The notes beneath the pieces are model-generated. The model was not told where the DNA came from, ran no database searches, and saw only the letters and a list, made by a program, of their open reading frames with translations. Positions 22,501-36,343 of a stretch of DNA of 64,000 bases are shown in pieces. This DNA comes from Paralichthys olivaceus (Eukaryota > Chordata > Actinopteri > Pleuronectiformes > Paralichthyidae), in the NCBI RefSeq assembly GCF_024713975.1, contig NC_091097.1, positions 4,748,361-4,812,360 of the forward strand, written 5' to 3'. The position numbers and the translations under genes were made by a program. Position 1 is the first letter of the stretch. Each line of letters starts with the position of its first letter.

Positions 22501-25500
22501 CCATGCTTCGATGCACACACAGTAATCCTCAGTCAGAAGCGTGTGTGTTCCACTATACAGCACTCTAGGCTCAGCTTGTTAACCGCAAGATTCATTAAAC
22601 TGGCTACAACCAAACTCTGCAGCAGCAACACTTCTGATACAAATACACTGTTTAAGACTGTTTTCAGACAGGCATTCATGAACTGGGGTTTTGATAGCAT
22701 ACAGGATATAAAAAGAAATCTAAACTAATCTTAATATGCTGAGTGTTATAGTGTTTATCAGTGATAGATGCACTTCCTCTGTATTTGTTACCATACCTTC
22801 CCTTTCTCCTCTGGAGGTCACCTATGGGCAAAACATTCAAGCAAGAAACAGTAAACCAATTACAAGCTGTTTAACCCTGTGTCACGTGTGCACATAAAGC
22901 CTCTTATAGTATATGTATGACCTACAAGACCAGCGGAAGAATATAAAGTACATTACAGAACATATATTTCAGTAGTTTCTTTTATTTATCTGGGAATAAT
23001 CATATACTTTTGTGTTTGCACATGCCTGCGTGTGTTCTCAGTATGAAATTATGTGAGTGTTCGTCTAAGATGCAAAGTTTAGGTCAGAGAAACCAGGTCA
23101 GCAGGTTTCTAACCCTCGTGTGATAAAGCATGTGTGACGTCTGACCCCTGAATTATCAGGAAGATTCATCATTCAGAAAATGTTGCAACACATAAATTAT
23201 TATTTCTTTTAATCAGTGGGTCAGTACAAAAACTTTACTCCCTGCAACATATCACATTAAATAGCGCACAATTTCAAATATTTGTTGAGGCTCAAATTGT
23301 TGCACATTGATGAGAGAACTAAAACACCTTAGATTTAGACTTAAATATAATTATTTATTGACAGATTTGTTTTGTTCTCTGGCAGGAATCACAGATTGTC
23401 TAAGTTCATCAGCATTTTGTTTCTACCTTTCTTCCTCCCCAAGAGGGTTATATTCATTTGTTTGCGGGCATGTTTGTTTGTAGGCAAGATTAAGCAAAAA
23501 CTAAAGGACGGATTAGCACACAACTAGGTGGAACGTTCCGATACAGATCAGGGAAGAACCCAGTTAATTTCGGTGCTGATCTGGATCAGGGGGCAGATCC
23601 AGGATTGTTTTTCCACATTCTTTATTCGAGGATAATTCATGGATCTTAATGAGAAAAATAAATCTGCCCAATAATGAAATTACATGTGGTTTAAATCCTT
23701 CAGCAGTGTTTTCAGATACACCTCATCAGAATGATTTCTTCAATCGTTACTAGATTTCATTGTCTGTGACATGTCAGATACTTGGCAACAGGGAGAGAAG
23801 ACACTATTACTAAACGCTACACACCAGTTAGTTGTCAGGGTTACAGCTGGGGAGCAGGGGACTTTTCCTGTAGGTAAATAAAATGCAAATACAGACAACA
23901 GAGAACACAAGTTTGAGCCGTGCTGATCAACAGTTTAGAAAATGTGGAGAAAGCTGCTGGAGTTTATGTGCTCAGGCTTCATGAGGGGCAGTTGTGGCTT
24001 CATTAAGAAAACGAGGGACTGGTGTGCACGGAGGAGCAGGGCCAGGTCACCGGCAACTGGCTTGTTTGTCATTGGACAGCTCAGCTTGGTTAATGGAGAG
24101 TTGAGTGGATGAAGGTTTAAACACACTGTGCTGGGTGAATGTATCCTGCAGAATTTTTCAAGCTTTGTTTGTTTGCTTTTTTCTGCTCCTTCCAGATTAT
24201 TTAGTACCAAGTTGGACATAATGGTGCTTTTTGGAAAGCGAAAAGGTCTCAGGCTTTAGAGGAAGAACTTTAAAGAGAAGACAAATACACAAAACATTAA
24301 AACTGCAAAAAACTGAAAATATTGTGCCTGTATATGTAGTGATGAAGACCCATGGACTTAAAGGTACAGTCATGTCAATCATCCATCAAGTAAAACTGCT
24401 CAACTCTGAAGAGGATGTGATGTCACATGTCTAATGAAGGAAGTAAAAATGGACAGTCCTAAAATATAAACTATGTCAAATATGTACGTGTGCATTGCTT
24501 CAGTTAGTGGTCTAGTGTAAAGGGTGTCAGCAGATTTGAAGAGTGATATGTGCTGTGAAACTTTAACCTGCATGTCTGAACAGGATGCAGGAGGTTTCAT
24601 ATAACAGGAAATACAAGCCTGAATGAGTCCAACACGCAGGTTCAAGCAAAGTGACAGGTGATGGACAGAATGTGTGTGAATGCACCCTCAGACTGGTGAA
24701 GGTGTGTTAATCAGTTCTGCTCTGTGTAACACTCGTTTTGGCGAGGAACAAGAATTCATAAAAAATAAACAAAAGACGATATCTTTTGTTCTGCTGGATC
24801 GAGTCTGATTTTTCTTGAATCTTCTTAGTTCAACAATAAATCAGTTCAAATTCATCCTAATGTGAATCCTCAACATTTATTAAAATAGAGATTAGAGAAT
24901 ATTACAAATGTTATTCAAGGTATGCTGCTTTACAACTTGGGGCCAGTTCTAAGTTACATCTCAGCATGCAAGATGCACGGTTACATAAAGTGACACGTCA
25001 AGTGTCAAGTGTACGGCTGCTTGTGTGAGTGCAGGTTCAAACACCCACAAAACTGGATCCACCACCAAGGACATCAGTGCAAGTAGGTTGCAGATTGTTT
25101 ATGGCTGGGACGGGAGGCCGTCCTGAGCCGCTGTGACATTCTGCCAACCTGCTCCTCTCAGGTTGCTATCACATTAGAGGTGTTAGTGAAGCAGCATGGG
25201 GGAAAAAAAGTGAGAGCGAGGCCAGAAACAAGGAGACACGGTCCGCTGACATGTGGCCTCTGGTGTTTCAGGCTTTGTCTGTGATAATGTCCTTTTTAAA
25301 AGCCCGACACGAACAATAAGCTCTTTCTCTTCATCTGGATCAACCCCATTCTCTGTGCGTACCACAAAGGCCCAGATACTTTTATCTGATTTAGCACAAC
25401 CACTGTTCTGTGACTTTCTGATACGTGCTGGACCTTTCTTTGTAATCCAAGAAAATTATTGAATTATCTATTATCTCTACAGTTGCAAGAGAAAACTAAA

Positions 25501-26919
25501 TTTGTGTCTTGTTTTTTGCAGCAATGCTCACAGCAATGACAGAGTGTCCCGCTTGAGCTTCATTAAGCCTAAGGATTGCACTTTGGTCTTACATAAACGC
25601 AAGTCACTGATCAAGTTACAGTGCTATTATGTAACTGGGCTGGTAACACAGCGTGACCCTGTGCATGTGCAATTCACTGTCTGGCTGGGTCTGCCGCAGC
25701 ACCACACTCAGATTCAATGGAAAAATACATTTACATGTCCAGTGATAATCTGCTGCAGGGACTCGTCAGTGGTTTGCTCAGTCTCTGCACAATCGGTCTA
25801 GTGGTAAAAATGAGAATCCATCAAAATGAAAAAAGAATGAGAAGGGCAGCTATAGCATCAGCTGGTTTCATTTCGTGGTAAGAGTGGCCAGTGTGTCATC
25901 CTCCATCTGTGAGGAACTTTCTTACATAACATGTGACAGAACATGTTTTGTGTAAAAGAACATGATGTATCATGGTGCATGAACAGAATCGAACACCAAA
26001 ACATGGAGGAAACATTTGCTCTCCTTGTTCTCTCCTTGTTAAACACTGTATTTGTCTCTCACTCCCTTTTTCTCTTTCTCTCCATTTCTCAATTTAAGTA
26101 GAGGTGCTTTGAAAAGAAGTTATCCTTATTTTTCACAACAGCATTCTTACTTCTGATCAGTATGTGATACTAATCCCCTGCATATATCTTCAGTATGTTT
26201 TGGGATTTTGTGGACGCTAATGTTCCAAATATCTTGTTATTTGTGTTTTCATTAATAAATAATAAGTATGAAAATATAGAAATATAAATGTAAATAAATG
26301 GATTCTTACACAGACTTCTTTTCAAGAGGTTTGAATGTAAAACAGCAGCGATTAGTGAGAGGTCCCTCACTTTCTAATCCATCATCCCAACTAATGGCTT
26401 AATTAATGATTAAAAAAACATTTACCGATGCTTAATATGTCAGTTAAAGCTCAATTATTTTAGGGTGCCAGGTTTGTTTTCCTCCTCGTTTATAGAGTTT
26501 CTCACTTTCTAATCAATTACTACAGTACAATGTTTTCACATCAATTCTGAAATTACAATAACAATGTTGTAACCGAGGATGAGTCATTTTCCATTTAATT
26601 GCCTTATCAATGTCTTAAATCTGACCTATGAAGCAGTAACAGACTTATTTAACTGTTAATTAAGATTGTACTTCTCACGCTCCCTTTATAAAGTGCTGCA
26701 GAAATATGAAAAAGCAGAAGTGACCGACGTTGACTGCAGACATGTGATTTAACATTTGAAATGCACATGAGATAGTGCAGCTGGTACAAATAACAGTGTC
26801 GGTCCGTGAATGAACAATAAGAAGAAACTCCATCCAACAGTTAGAGACTTTGGAGTAACTTCTGTATTTATTCGCACATTAACTTGTTCTCATTCATGTG
26901 GATGTCCTGGTTGAATGAA
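19600..26919. other. Gene desert between smim36 and mmd
   Basis: AT-rich sequence with only short chance frames on both strands. Apart from the repeat at 23425-23640 I see no exon with good splice sites and protein-like composition. It may hold regulatory elements, which cannot be recognised from one genome. Confidence 0.5.
23425..23640. repeat. CCACCAAG-type teleost dispersed repeat
   Basis: Shows CCCCAAGAGGGTTATATTCA, TTTGTTTGTAGGCAAGATTA, ACTAGGTGGAACG and GATCTGGATCAGGGGGCAGA, the order typical of this family. Longest copy in the window. Confidence 0.6.
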
Positions 26920-27416
26920 CAGTTCACCGCCCACCTGACATGTGATTGGGCAGCACACTGCTCACTCCTCCGCTCATTGGCTGAACCCGCCTTCAGTCAA
27001 CATCTGACCACAGTTTGGGCGGCACCGCATGTTAAAGTGGAGGTTCTCCGCGGGGAGCGGCTCGTCACTGACCGGCGGGGTGCTTCAGTTTGCGGGGGGT
27101 AGCTTCTCTGTGCGTGCCGGCCGCCCCCGGTGCTCATGGATACTTGCAGCTGAACGAACAGGGAGTGAGTCGGTCTTTTGGTGCAGAATGGTTTTAAGAA
27201 AGAGGCTAAAACGGAGCCTGTGTGAAGGTGCCGCCGGAGCCTGGTAGCCGTCATGAAAGTTAGCTTGTAACGTTAGCTCATGCTAGGCCTCGGTTTGTCA
27301 GGCGTGTTGTTTGATTTGTGTTTGTGAACCGGAGCTGCCGCTGCCGCTGCTGCCGCTGCTGCTGCTCTGTGCTTTTGTTTGCCGGGGTTTCTCCCTGTGG
27401 CTCATCGGGCAGTGAA
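26920..27416 (+). promoter_or_regulatory. CpG-rich promoter region and 5' UTR of mmd
   Basis: Base composition switches from AT-rich to CpG-rich here, with two ATTGG boxes (inverted CCAAT) near 26946 and 26977. GC-rich sequence follows from 27040 to 27130 and a CTGCCGCTGC tract near 27330-27365. No TATA box is obvious, consistent with a housekeeping-type CpG promoter. The start site cannot be placed from sequence alone. Confidence 0.6.
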
Positions 27417-30400
27417 ATGAAGAGAGTGAACAGCTTTCAGAGGTGAGTGACATCCGATCATCCGCCAGGCTCAAAAAGCAGATCTATTCATGTTAAAGAT
27501 ACCTCGTGTTTACTGTAAACCTGATGTACACCTGTTTTCTGTGTGACACGCAGGAAACTTCAAACTAAAGCACTTGTGGATCTTTTTAAATGTCTGAAAT
27601 AGTAAATGTAGTCAAATGAGTTAATTAAATCAGAGTTAGTTATCTGGTGATCTAATTCTCAAGTTGGATGATTGATGCTTATTATTTAATATATATTTAG
27701 ATTTTGGACGAAAAATAAATAAAGGACATATTACCTAACAATGAAATATATACACACCATTTTTCTCCTTAACATGTGTTGTAATGCATCAGATGCCAAA
27801 GCAAATTTCTTGTGTGTTGATTGTGTTTATAATTGTCTATGAACACAACTTTATATAAATGTCATAAAAATCTAAACTAATCAGATCAAAAGTGCAGCGT
27901 ATGACTCACTGTACACATTTGGTTTGAGATTAGTTTAATTTGATTTGTGTTATTGCCTCATCACTGTTCAGTGTTTTTATGTCATCTGTCCATGATCAGT
28001 CTCTGCCTGTGAAAACCATGTGGGGTTATCTGTTTGCTACAGAAACCACATTACATTCCCTTTTAAAGGCTCATGTGCTTTAACGTAATGAATACTAGAG
28101 TTTACAAGTTTAATCGAGGCTTAGACTTATAAGTGTCTTTCGAAATAAAAGGCCCTGTGTGAGAGAAGCTGTACAGTACATGTACTTGTTAATATTCAGT
28201 CTTGTTTAATCGTGTGTTTCAGGTTCATGAACAGACGGGCCTCCGCTAACTGCCGCTACCAGCCAACCTGTTATGAACATGCTGCAAACTGCTACACTCA
28301 TGCAGTGAGTGTCTTGTGTTTATCTCTCAACGTCGATGCTGAAGTTGCCTTGAATATCCACACACTGATCCTTTTGACGGTTCTGTGATTTCATTCTCGT
28401 CCCCATAGTTCCTCATCATGCCGGCCTTTGTGGGCATGGCGTTGCTGTACCGTCAGTCGGACAACCGCTGGGAGAGGATCACTGCCTGGGTGTACGGCAT
28501 GGGCCTCTGTGCCCTTTTCCTGGTCTCTACTGTGTTTCACATCATCACCTGGAAGAAGAGCCACCTGAGGTGAGGAGAAGCAGATTGATGACGGGACAAT
28601 GTAGTGGCAAGAAAACCGTGAGGACAAAGACCTGACAACCCTGCACGGGACACAAACAAACAGTTCTTCCCTTTGTATTATGTAGAAAGAGAGTAATAGT
28701 ATACAGTACAGCTGGTCTCTGGTTTCAAGTGGGGAAAGTAGGATTAATATCTTATGTCCCCACAGAAAATGATATCACGCTGTTGCCTAACTGTTGACGA
28801 GGACACGTTCATTTTTGGCATTCCTTAGCTTCAACTGTGGCTTTGGTTTCTTCTTGGAATGTCATAATTTTGTTGAACTGGTTGAACATTTCCCCCCTTA
28901 CACACACTGCGTTCAGCAGATAAACTCTCACCTTCATCATATTTGATTATATATTTTAGCTTTTTGTAAAATAGAAACCCCCCCTGTGTCCATTATCTTC
29001 ATCAAAATTCATGTTTGCCGGTTTTTCCTGTTTCCTTCATTGTTAATTGTGTGTTGTGTTCAGATGCTGTGTTGTAGTGACACATGCAGAATACTGACAA
29101 CTACGGCTGCATATTGTATAAAGTACAATCTTCTATTTTAGTGCTGAGGCCGTACCTGATTTCCAGCTCTTATTTGGTTCCGCACTTTTAGAAAATAAGT
29201 AAAATTTCCAAAGTTCCAATTTTTAAATCTTGCTGAAATACAGGAACTGAGTAAAATATTTGAAAGTTGCGAAAGTGTGCTCACAAGTGAGGAAACTAGA
29301 TACTGAGTCTGACTCTTTCACACACTCCTTTTAAGAAGAAAGTTGAAATTTTCAAATTAATAATACGAGTGATACTCTCCTCACACTTTTTAATCCATCC
29401 ATCCATTGTCTGTACTGCTTATCCTTTGAGGGCTCATGGGGGAGCTGGAGCAAATGTCAGCTGATATTAGGCGAGAGGCGGGGTGCACCCTGGACAAGTT
29501 GTCAGGGTGACACTGGGCCAACACACAGAGACAAACCACCATTCACACTCACATTCACTCCTATGGTCAATTTAGAGTCTCCATTCAAACGTTAAACATG
29601 TGAGATCTAGAGTTTTAAAGTAGTTTCCTTACCGCTCGTTTGCTTCTTGTTTCAGGTCCATGGAACAGTGTTTCCATATGTGTGACAGAGTGGTCATCTA
29701 TTTCTTCATCGCTGCCTCCTACACACCTTGGTGAGTGTCACACAGTGGTCAGTCTCTAGAGTACTCGGGGGGGGGGGGGGGGTCATCTCACACATGGAGA
29801 TGTTACACCTGTACTGTTTTCTCAGGTTGAACCTACGTGAACTCGGACCTCTGGCGGCTCACATGCGCTGGTTTGTGTGGCTCATGGCTGCTGCTGGGAC
29901 CATCTATGTCTTCAACTATCATGAGAAGTGAGTTCATGTTACTGTTGGTTCACCGGGTGGTTGTTTACGTATGAGAAAGTATAATACAGATATCACGATG
30001 AACCCGAATCATACAGCACTGTTTATACAGCTATTTTCAAAACCCAGTTACAAAGTGCTTTATGTGGTCGAAACTGGATTCAAACATTTTTGGAAGAAGG
30101 CAAATAAGCTCAGGCAATAAGATAATTACAGAAGTATAACAATATCATATGTGGGTAATACAAATGGTGTGCTAGGATTAATAAGACATTTTAAAACCAT
30201 TTTAAGAAGTGATTTTTTTAAAGTTGCAGCCTCAGATCCTCAGGTAGGGTACAATAAAACATGTGCACACATTTGAAAAACTAGATGGTAGAAGACATTT
30301 TTAAGTGTCTACATGTTAAGTTGTTACATGTTTTCAAACTTTGAATCTAAATTTCTGGTTACACACGTTTCCTTTTTGTGCAGTGTGTGAAATAAAGTCC

Positions 30401-31989
30401 GACCCAGTCTGGACATACGCGTGAAATACGTGTTACGCCACTAGAACAAATATTTGTTTAATGAGATAATGATATCTTTTATAAACTAACCTTAGTTTGC
30501 TCAAGTCCAGCACAAACGAAGCCACATTGACTTTATCAGTGACACATTTTTTTCTTTTTTGTCTTCACAGGTATAAACTTGTCGAGCTGGCCTTCTATCT
30601 GACGATGGGCTTTTTCCCTGCATTGGTCGTGACGTCAATGGTAATTTATTTACAGTCATGTTCAGTTTGTTGCCATGCACCGTATCGCCACGTCAGCAGC
30701 TCAGCAGGTTCTTGCGTTCGTGTGGAGGTGTTGAGTGTGTGATGACTTCCTCTGTCACACTGGAGCAGTGGGAACCTCTTGGGGCCCTGTTGCCACTGTA
30801 GAAGCTCAGTGTAGAAGTGAGAGCTGTTATTTCACAGGGTTTGAACTCAGTATTATGAGTAAACAGACAGTGATCTGTATCAGAGAAGGATCCATGCGAT
30901 GTTGTGATATTAAACTGAAACAGAGAGTAAAGAGTCTTATTGTTTTTTTGCAGGAGTTTTTCTGTCTTGATTACTTTGAATTTGAAACGCCTCATAATGA
31001 CTATTAGGTTATGTTTGTGTCTGCGCTGGAAACCTATTTCAATGTGTCATTATGTGAACACACAAGGTTATGAGAGCACACAGTCAGAACTAAAGTGTCA
31101 CGTAGTAGAGCACGTAACTCCGCCAAGGCACAACAGTCGCCTTAGGCCTCATCTACAATACTGTGGGTATTCTGTTGAACAGATATTTCTTCCAATTTTA
31201 AAAAGCGATTACAAACACTTAAACAAGCGTGTTGGGCCTGTAGGTGGCGATAAAGTCTACATCACAAATACCAGACAAGAACATTTTGAGCACGTTGAGT
31301 GAGCCTATTGAGATCATTGATTCTCAGTAAGCTGTGACATTGTTTCTCAAACACTTGTTTTACATGTACACATGGATGCACAGAAACTTTTTTTAAATCT
31401 GCATTTTTGGAAGGTGTTTTTGCAAAATAAGTCAACGTGGACAAATTTCACACACTCAGAGATAGCAGTCCTCTGAATGTGCCAGATTATTTTTCGTCAA
31501 GATCCATGAACTGTTGAAATCAGTGAAAATTTCAAAACTTTCTATCTCACAATGTTAATCAAAAAAAATGTCTGGCTCCAGCCCCTTGTCGAGATCTATT
31601 CAAAAGTTCTTTCTTGATCCATGGTCCATCCTTCCACCAAGTCTCCATTCGGTAGTTTGACAAACAAACCAACAGACGGGTGCAAACAACCATGTTGGAT
31701 ATAATTCATAGAGCCTGTGCATAAAGAGAGCTGGAGAGTTGTTTTCTTTTCTAACGTCTCTTGTTTTTTTTGTATTTATCTGCAGACCAACACTGAGGGG
31801 CTTCATGAACTTGCCTGCGGAGGACTCATCTACTGCCTCGGCGTGTTCTTCTTCAAGAGTGACGGCGTCATTCCCTTCGCTCACGCCATCTGGCACGTGT
31901 TTGTGGCGCTGGCTGCTGCCGTGCACTACTACGCCATCTGGAAATACCTCTACAAGGCTCCCAGCGTCGACACCCTCCTCAACTCGTGA
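27417..31989 (+). CDS. mmd: Monocyte-to-macrophage differentiation protein MMD (PAQR11), 7 coding exons
   Basis: MMD belongs to the PAQR seven-transmembrane family and is reported on Golgi and endosomal membranes (family knowledge). Exons are 27417-27442, 28223-28304, 28409-28569, 29656-29730, 29826-29927, 30571-30640 and 31786-31989. All junctions are GT/AG and phase-consistent, giving 239 residues against 238 in human. Recognisable stretches are [94 protein letters not shown], and [17 protein letters not shown] near the C-terminus. The STVFH histidine, the CDR aspartate and HAIWH are the conserved PAQR positions thought to bind a metal. ARHGPL-type or MMD2-specific inserts are absent, and the MMD2 alternative fits less well. 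The tail ([10 protein letters not shown]) differs from the human end. It converges on hlf. Confidence 0.97.
29392..29583. repeat. Teleost dispersed repeat with ATCC start
   Basis: Starts AATCCATCCATCCATTGTCT and continues with CGAGAGGCGGGGTGCACCCT, then GGACAAGTTGTCAGGG and CATTCACACTCACATTCAC. This is a very common fish repeat. It lies in mmd intron 3, 73 bases before exon 4. Confidence 0.75.
29767..29782. repeat. G homopolymer in a short mmd intron
   Basis: Sixteen consecutive G inside the 95-base intron 4, 37 bases after the donor. This is prone to length variation and sequencing error. Confidence 0.95.
31100..31690. repeat. CCACCAAG-type repeat pieces in the last mmd intron
   Basis: Segment 31100-31150 reads ACTCCGCCAAGGCACAACAG. 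Segment 31490-31690 contains TCAAGATCCATGAACTG, CTTCCACCAAGTCTCCATTC and GACAAACAAACCAACAGAC. They look like two halves of one copy, split by about 350 bases of other sequence. Confidence 0.45.
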
Positions 31990-33509
31990 CCACGGCGCGG
32001 CCCGTTATCCCGAACAGTAGAGCTTGCACACTGTCTCCCTCAACTGCCCACAGAAGCTGCAGCGACAGCTGAAAAGTTTACGAAAATACTGACCGTGAAT
32101 TGTTTACTGTTTTCTAACATGGAGAACAGATTTTTTCAGCGTCTCCCTAACGAACAAAAGCTACTTTAAAAGCTGTTTTGTACCTCAGCGTAGACAGCGA
32201 GGGAGGGGATTTCTACTTTTTACTCTTAGTGTTAATCTTGGCACATTCATGAGTATTTGAGATATTTGATAGTTGTCTTTTGTATCACTTGATGAAAGTC
32301 ACATTCCACATTTTGGGTCACAACCTGGAGATTTCATCATTTCAGTGGGTGATTTGAACATTGGGGATTTGAGGTGCTAAGAATCCTGGCTGGGTCTCAA
32401 AACAACCATGAAATACGAAATAATACTTTGTTTTGATGCTTTACTTTTGAGAAGAATGAGCATGTTTCTCTACAAAACCATTTCCTTTGATTTAACAAAC
32501 AAAGCCATTAATCCAAAGCAAACACAAGCATATGCACAGGAACTGAAGATGGCAAAAGAGTATTGTTTCAAATTGGCAAATGAAATTGTATTGAGGAACT
32601 AATGAGTCGGAATCTGACCAGACAGTCAATGACAGCTTTAGATTCTCTACACTAAAAAATATTTTCAACAATTTCCCCCCATATCCACTATATCCCATAT
32701 ACACAACTTAGAAACACTAAGTTGTGTAGGAACAAAAACGTGCATCGGTCACTTGTTTGCCCATTTTCTGTATTTTTTTTTTTTGTATATTAATATTTTT
32801 TTATGCATTTTTCAGTCCATCTGATGCACATTCACACACATAAGAATGATGCTTTATCTCGACCTGCAGTTTTCAGGGAACAACAGTCAATCTTGATAGT
32901 ATTTAGCGCCCCCTGCCGTTGGGCTGGTGTAAGATGCAACATTTCAGGAAGTGCGGAGGTGACACCTTGTGGTTAGGTGGGAATTTTTGTTTATGAGCCA
33001 AATGAGAGGAAAAGAATCAGTTCAGTTTGATGAACCATGATAGTTTCACTGTGTTTTTTAATGTGAAGAGCGTGCTGTAGAGAGTGTGTGCGCATGTGTG
33101 CGTGCACGACCTTTGTACTGTAGTCCAGCGTTACATTTCCACTGATTCTCTCGTTGATTTGCACCACAAGGATAAAAAGTGTTTTATTCTGAAGTGGACA
33201 AACATCATTCTCTTGTTTTGTAAATTTACTAAATGGCTCCTGACTCATAAACATCATCGTTGTGTTGCTTTCCTCTCAGTGGAGCTGAATAATTGTTTTT
33301 CTGTTTTGTTTTGTTATTGTGGCCCTTGTAATGATTTCCTTAAACCACTGTTTTGTAATGTTTGTATATTCTGATGTTTATCGTGTGAACCTGATCCTGG
33401 CCTTTGCAGGGAAAAGAAACAAACTGCTTCTTGTCTGTTCCAGTGGCTGTTAATGGTGCTGAATTATGAACATGAATGCTCCTCCGCTGTATCACCTTTC
33501 TAATGTGAC

Positions 33510-33515
33510 AATAAA
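33510..33515 (+). terminator. Candidate polyadenylation signal of mmd
   Basis: AATAAA lies about 1.5 kb past the mmd stop, followed within 30 bases by T/G-containing sequence. It fits the long 3' UTR typical of MMD genes. Unique-looking sequence with no other gene fills 31990-33510. Confidence 0.5.
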
Positions 33516-34569
33516 AACCTTACTGCCCCACGTCTGCGCCTCCAAACAAGAGTCTCATTCATATCAGAGAATACATGAGTCCTGATAGTTAAGGCTTGTT
33601 TTTAAAATACAGATATATTTCCATTCCCTTGCATACAGACAGGAGTGTTATAACAGTAGGCAAAGCCTGGGACCCCAAGCTGAGAGAGGGGACCATGAAA
33701 ACCATGGTCAGGAACCTAACCATGACTTGTATCACTAACATGGTTAAAGACTAAATGTGTGGATGATGATGGTGATTGAGGTTAGCACTTAAACTTTACT
33801 ACTCCACTATTATTCATGTGTCTGCACTTTTTGAAAAGATTTCATACCAAAAGATTCTTCTGAAGTTTGGAATGACAGATGAATGGTTTGGCTCGATGCA
33901 GGGCCCCCCCTGTCCCTTTTGCCTGGGGGCCTCAAAATCCCTTGAAACTGCAAACAGAGAGGAATTAAAGATATGTTTTAACAAAATAAATCAGATGATA
34001 TCTAGAAGGCGCTGGCATTCAGCAGAGCCGAGGTCAACAGTCCCTTTAAATTCAATTATTACAACAAGGGCCACAATTCCTGCCACCAAGTTTCACATAA
34101 ACCTGTCCTGTAGTTTTACAAACAAACCAACAATGCTACACTGGTCCTCTACTTTATCTTCTACAGTATATGTGTGTGTTTGACTTGATTCAAATTGCTT
34201 TTTGTTCTGCATTCTATGCATCTTATTTATATACTGTGTCAATTTATTCACTATATAAGTATTTTGTCACTCGACATCATTGTAAATGAGGGCCTCCCTC
34301 AATGATCGCTCGAGAATGAATTATAGGTAGGATAAGAAAGGGTTAATAGACAAATAAACAGAAGAGAAAAAAATAACTAATAATAATAGTTCTCAAATTA
34401 CATTGCAGTTTAAAAAGCAGCCAAAGAAAAACAAAGTTTGTGATAAGTCAAGTTTTTTGTTCAAATATTCTGCTGTAATTATCGAGACTAGACATCCTCG
34501 ATAAAAAAACAAATATATTCATGTTTCAATAATAATCTGTTGTTTATGGACGAGCAGAGAGAGAAGATG
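33516..34569. other. Narrow gap between the convergent mmd and hlf ends
   Basis: Contains GGGACCCCAAG / GGGCCCCCCCTG-type fragments near 33670 and 33900, and a CCACCAAG repeat piece at 34030. No gene. Confidence 0.45.
34030..34130. repeat. CCACCAAG-type repeat fragment
   Basis: Reads CAACAGTCCCTTTAAATTCA, then TGCCACCAAGTTTCACATAA and AGTTTTACAAACAAACCAAC, matching 58008-58270. Confidence 0.5.
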
Positions 34570-36320
34570 TCAGAAAAGAATTGGGATTTTATTAGACACT
34601 ACAAATTACAGAGCGACAGAGAGGCTGAGGGCTGAACAGCACAAATAAATGTTATGCATCCATTCCATGACAAACAAGACCCAATACTCCTTTGTGTCAT
34701 ATTTGTATACATTCTGAAACAGTCCGTTGGTGTTGCCATGAATACAATGGTTACAAGTCTGTTGCAATGTCCAAAATCAGAAATGAGAAGAGTTGTCGGT
34801 GTGTATATAATATATATATATATTTTCGATGCACTAAGCGGCTCTTCAGTGCAGATCTGAACCTATCCGAGTGGAGCTGTGAGGAGATCTTTACATTGCT
34901 GAGAGACTGGGGAACAGTCAGTGTATTCAAGGCACTGGAATAGACTCAGAATTATGGTTAACGTTTCCGGGTGAGGTAGTGAAATCACTCAACAGTGAGG
35001 TCATTTTGGGACACGCGTGGATGAATTATTGGCTTTTTCCTGTATATGTATATATTACGTTTATTAAAAAGATGCTCCACAGATTCTGGAGGCATCGTTC
35101 CAGTCTTCACTCTTCTCTACAAACCCTGTTCACACTCGAGAAAAGACACAAGAGGGGAAACATCCTCTAAAGCTCAAAAAACACTATGACTACAGTTCGT
35201 GGATAGAAAAAGAATGACTTTACATTTCACACATCTTTGGATCAAATCGAAAAAGTTCAGCCAAGTCCGCTCAGACCGATGTGTCAGTTTGTAGATTTAC
35301 TGGTTCGATATTGACTTTTCTGATTGTTACGTTTGGGCTTTTTACTTTTTAAAATCCTGTTATCAGGTTTCTTTTTTTTTTTAACAACCAGAAAAGAAAA
35401 AAAATCTTATGACCAACCATCTTAAAACACACTGAGGACAATTATGGACATCCAGGGCTGTGATAGTAAAATAAAACTACTACATTTGTGCACATGATGT
35501 TTGACAAGATTAAATCAAACAGATACAATTCCATTGACATGTAGAATCAACACAACAAACACATTTTGTGTTTAATGTGTAGTTTGTATTTTTTTGTTTT
35601 ATTTATTTTTTTACAAAATTGGTTGACAGCCTGAACGGTAAAAATTTGAAGAGTGAACTATTGGATGGAATCATTCCTGCTGGTGTCCATTATTCAGCCG
35701 GTGGAATGTTTTTAATTACAAGCACACAAATGTGTGAATGTTTTTCTTGAAGATAACACAATTAGTTAAGCTGGTTAACAAAGTGCAAAGACTAAACATG
35801 AGGAGACAGCTGTCCTGGCTCTGAACAAAGGTAACACAACCTACCAGTGCTTCTAACGCTCACTAAATAACATCTTGTATCTCACGGGTTTCACTCCAAA
35901 GTGTAAAAAACAACAACACACAATGGTTCTAGAGGCGCCACAAAGTGAACAGGCCAACTGTTTCTCTTTGTCACAAGTCTTTATGCTAAGCTACGCTAAC
36001 TGGCTGCAGATACTTCATGTTTGCACACCTAAGAAATGTCAGTATCAACCTTTAAAAACACAAGTCGGCCACGTCCGACTCCTCCTGACTGAAAAAACCT
36101 CTGCAGCTCTACACGACAACAAGTCTGTGTTGGGGGGGACTCCACTGTAAGCCTCTGTTTGAAAAAATAAAAGCTTCCCAGTGTCAATCACTCGGGTTCA
36201 GGGAGGCGCTACAACTGCACTGACTGGAGGAATCAACCGCACACACTCACAGCAGCAGTAACCAGCAGTAGTTTCCCTTCCTTCATAGTAACTTCATGCT
36301 GTCTGCCTCTGACAGAGAAG

Positions 36321-36343
36321 CTGCTGCTGCTGCTGCTGCTGCT
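36321..36343. repeat. CTG/CAG trinucleotide run
   Basis: About seven CTG units, followed at 36380-36397 by a short GGC run. It lies in the presumed hlf 3' UTR, where the transcript would read CAG. Confidence 0.95.
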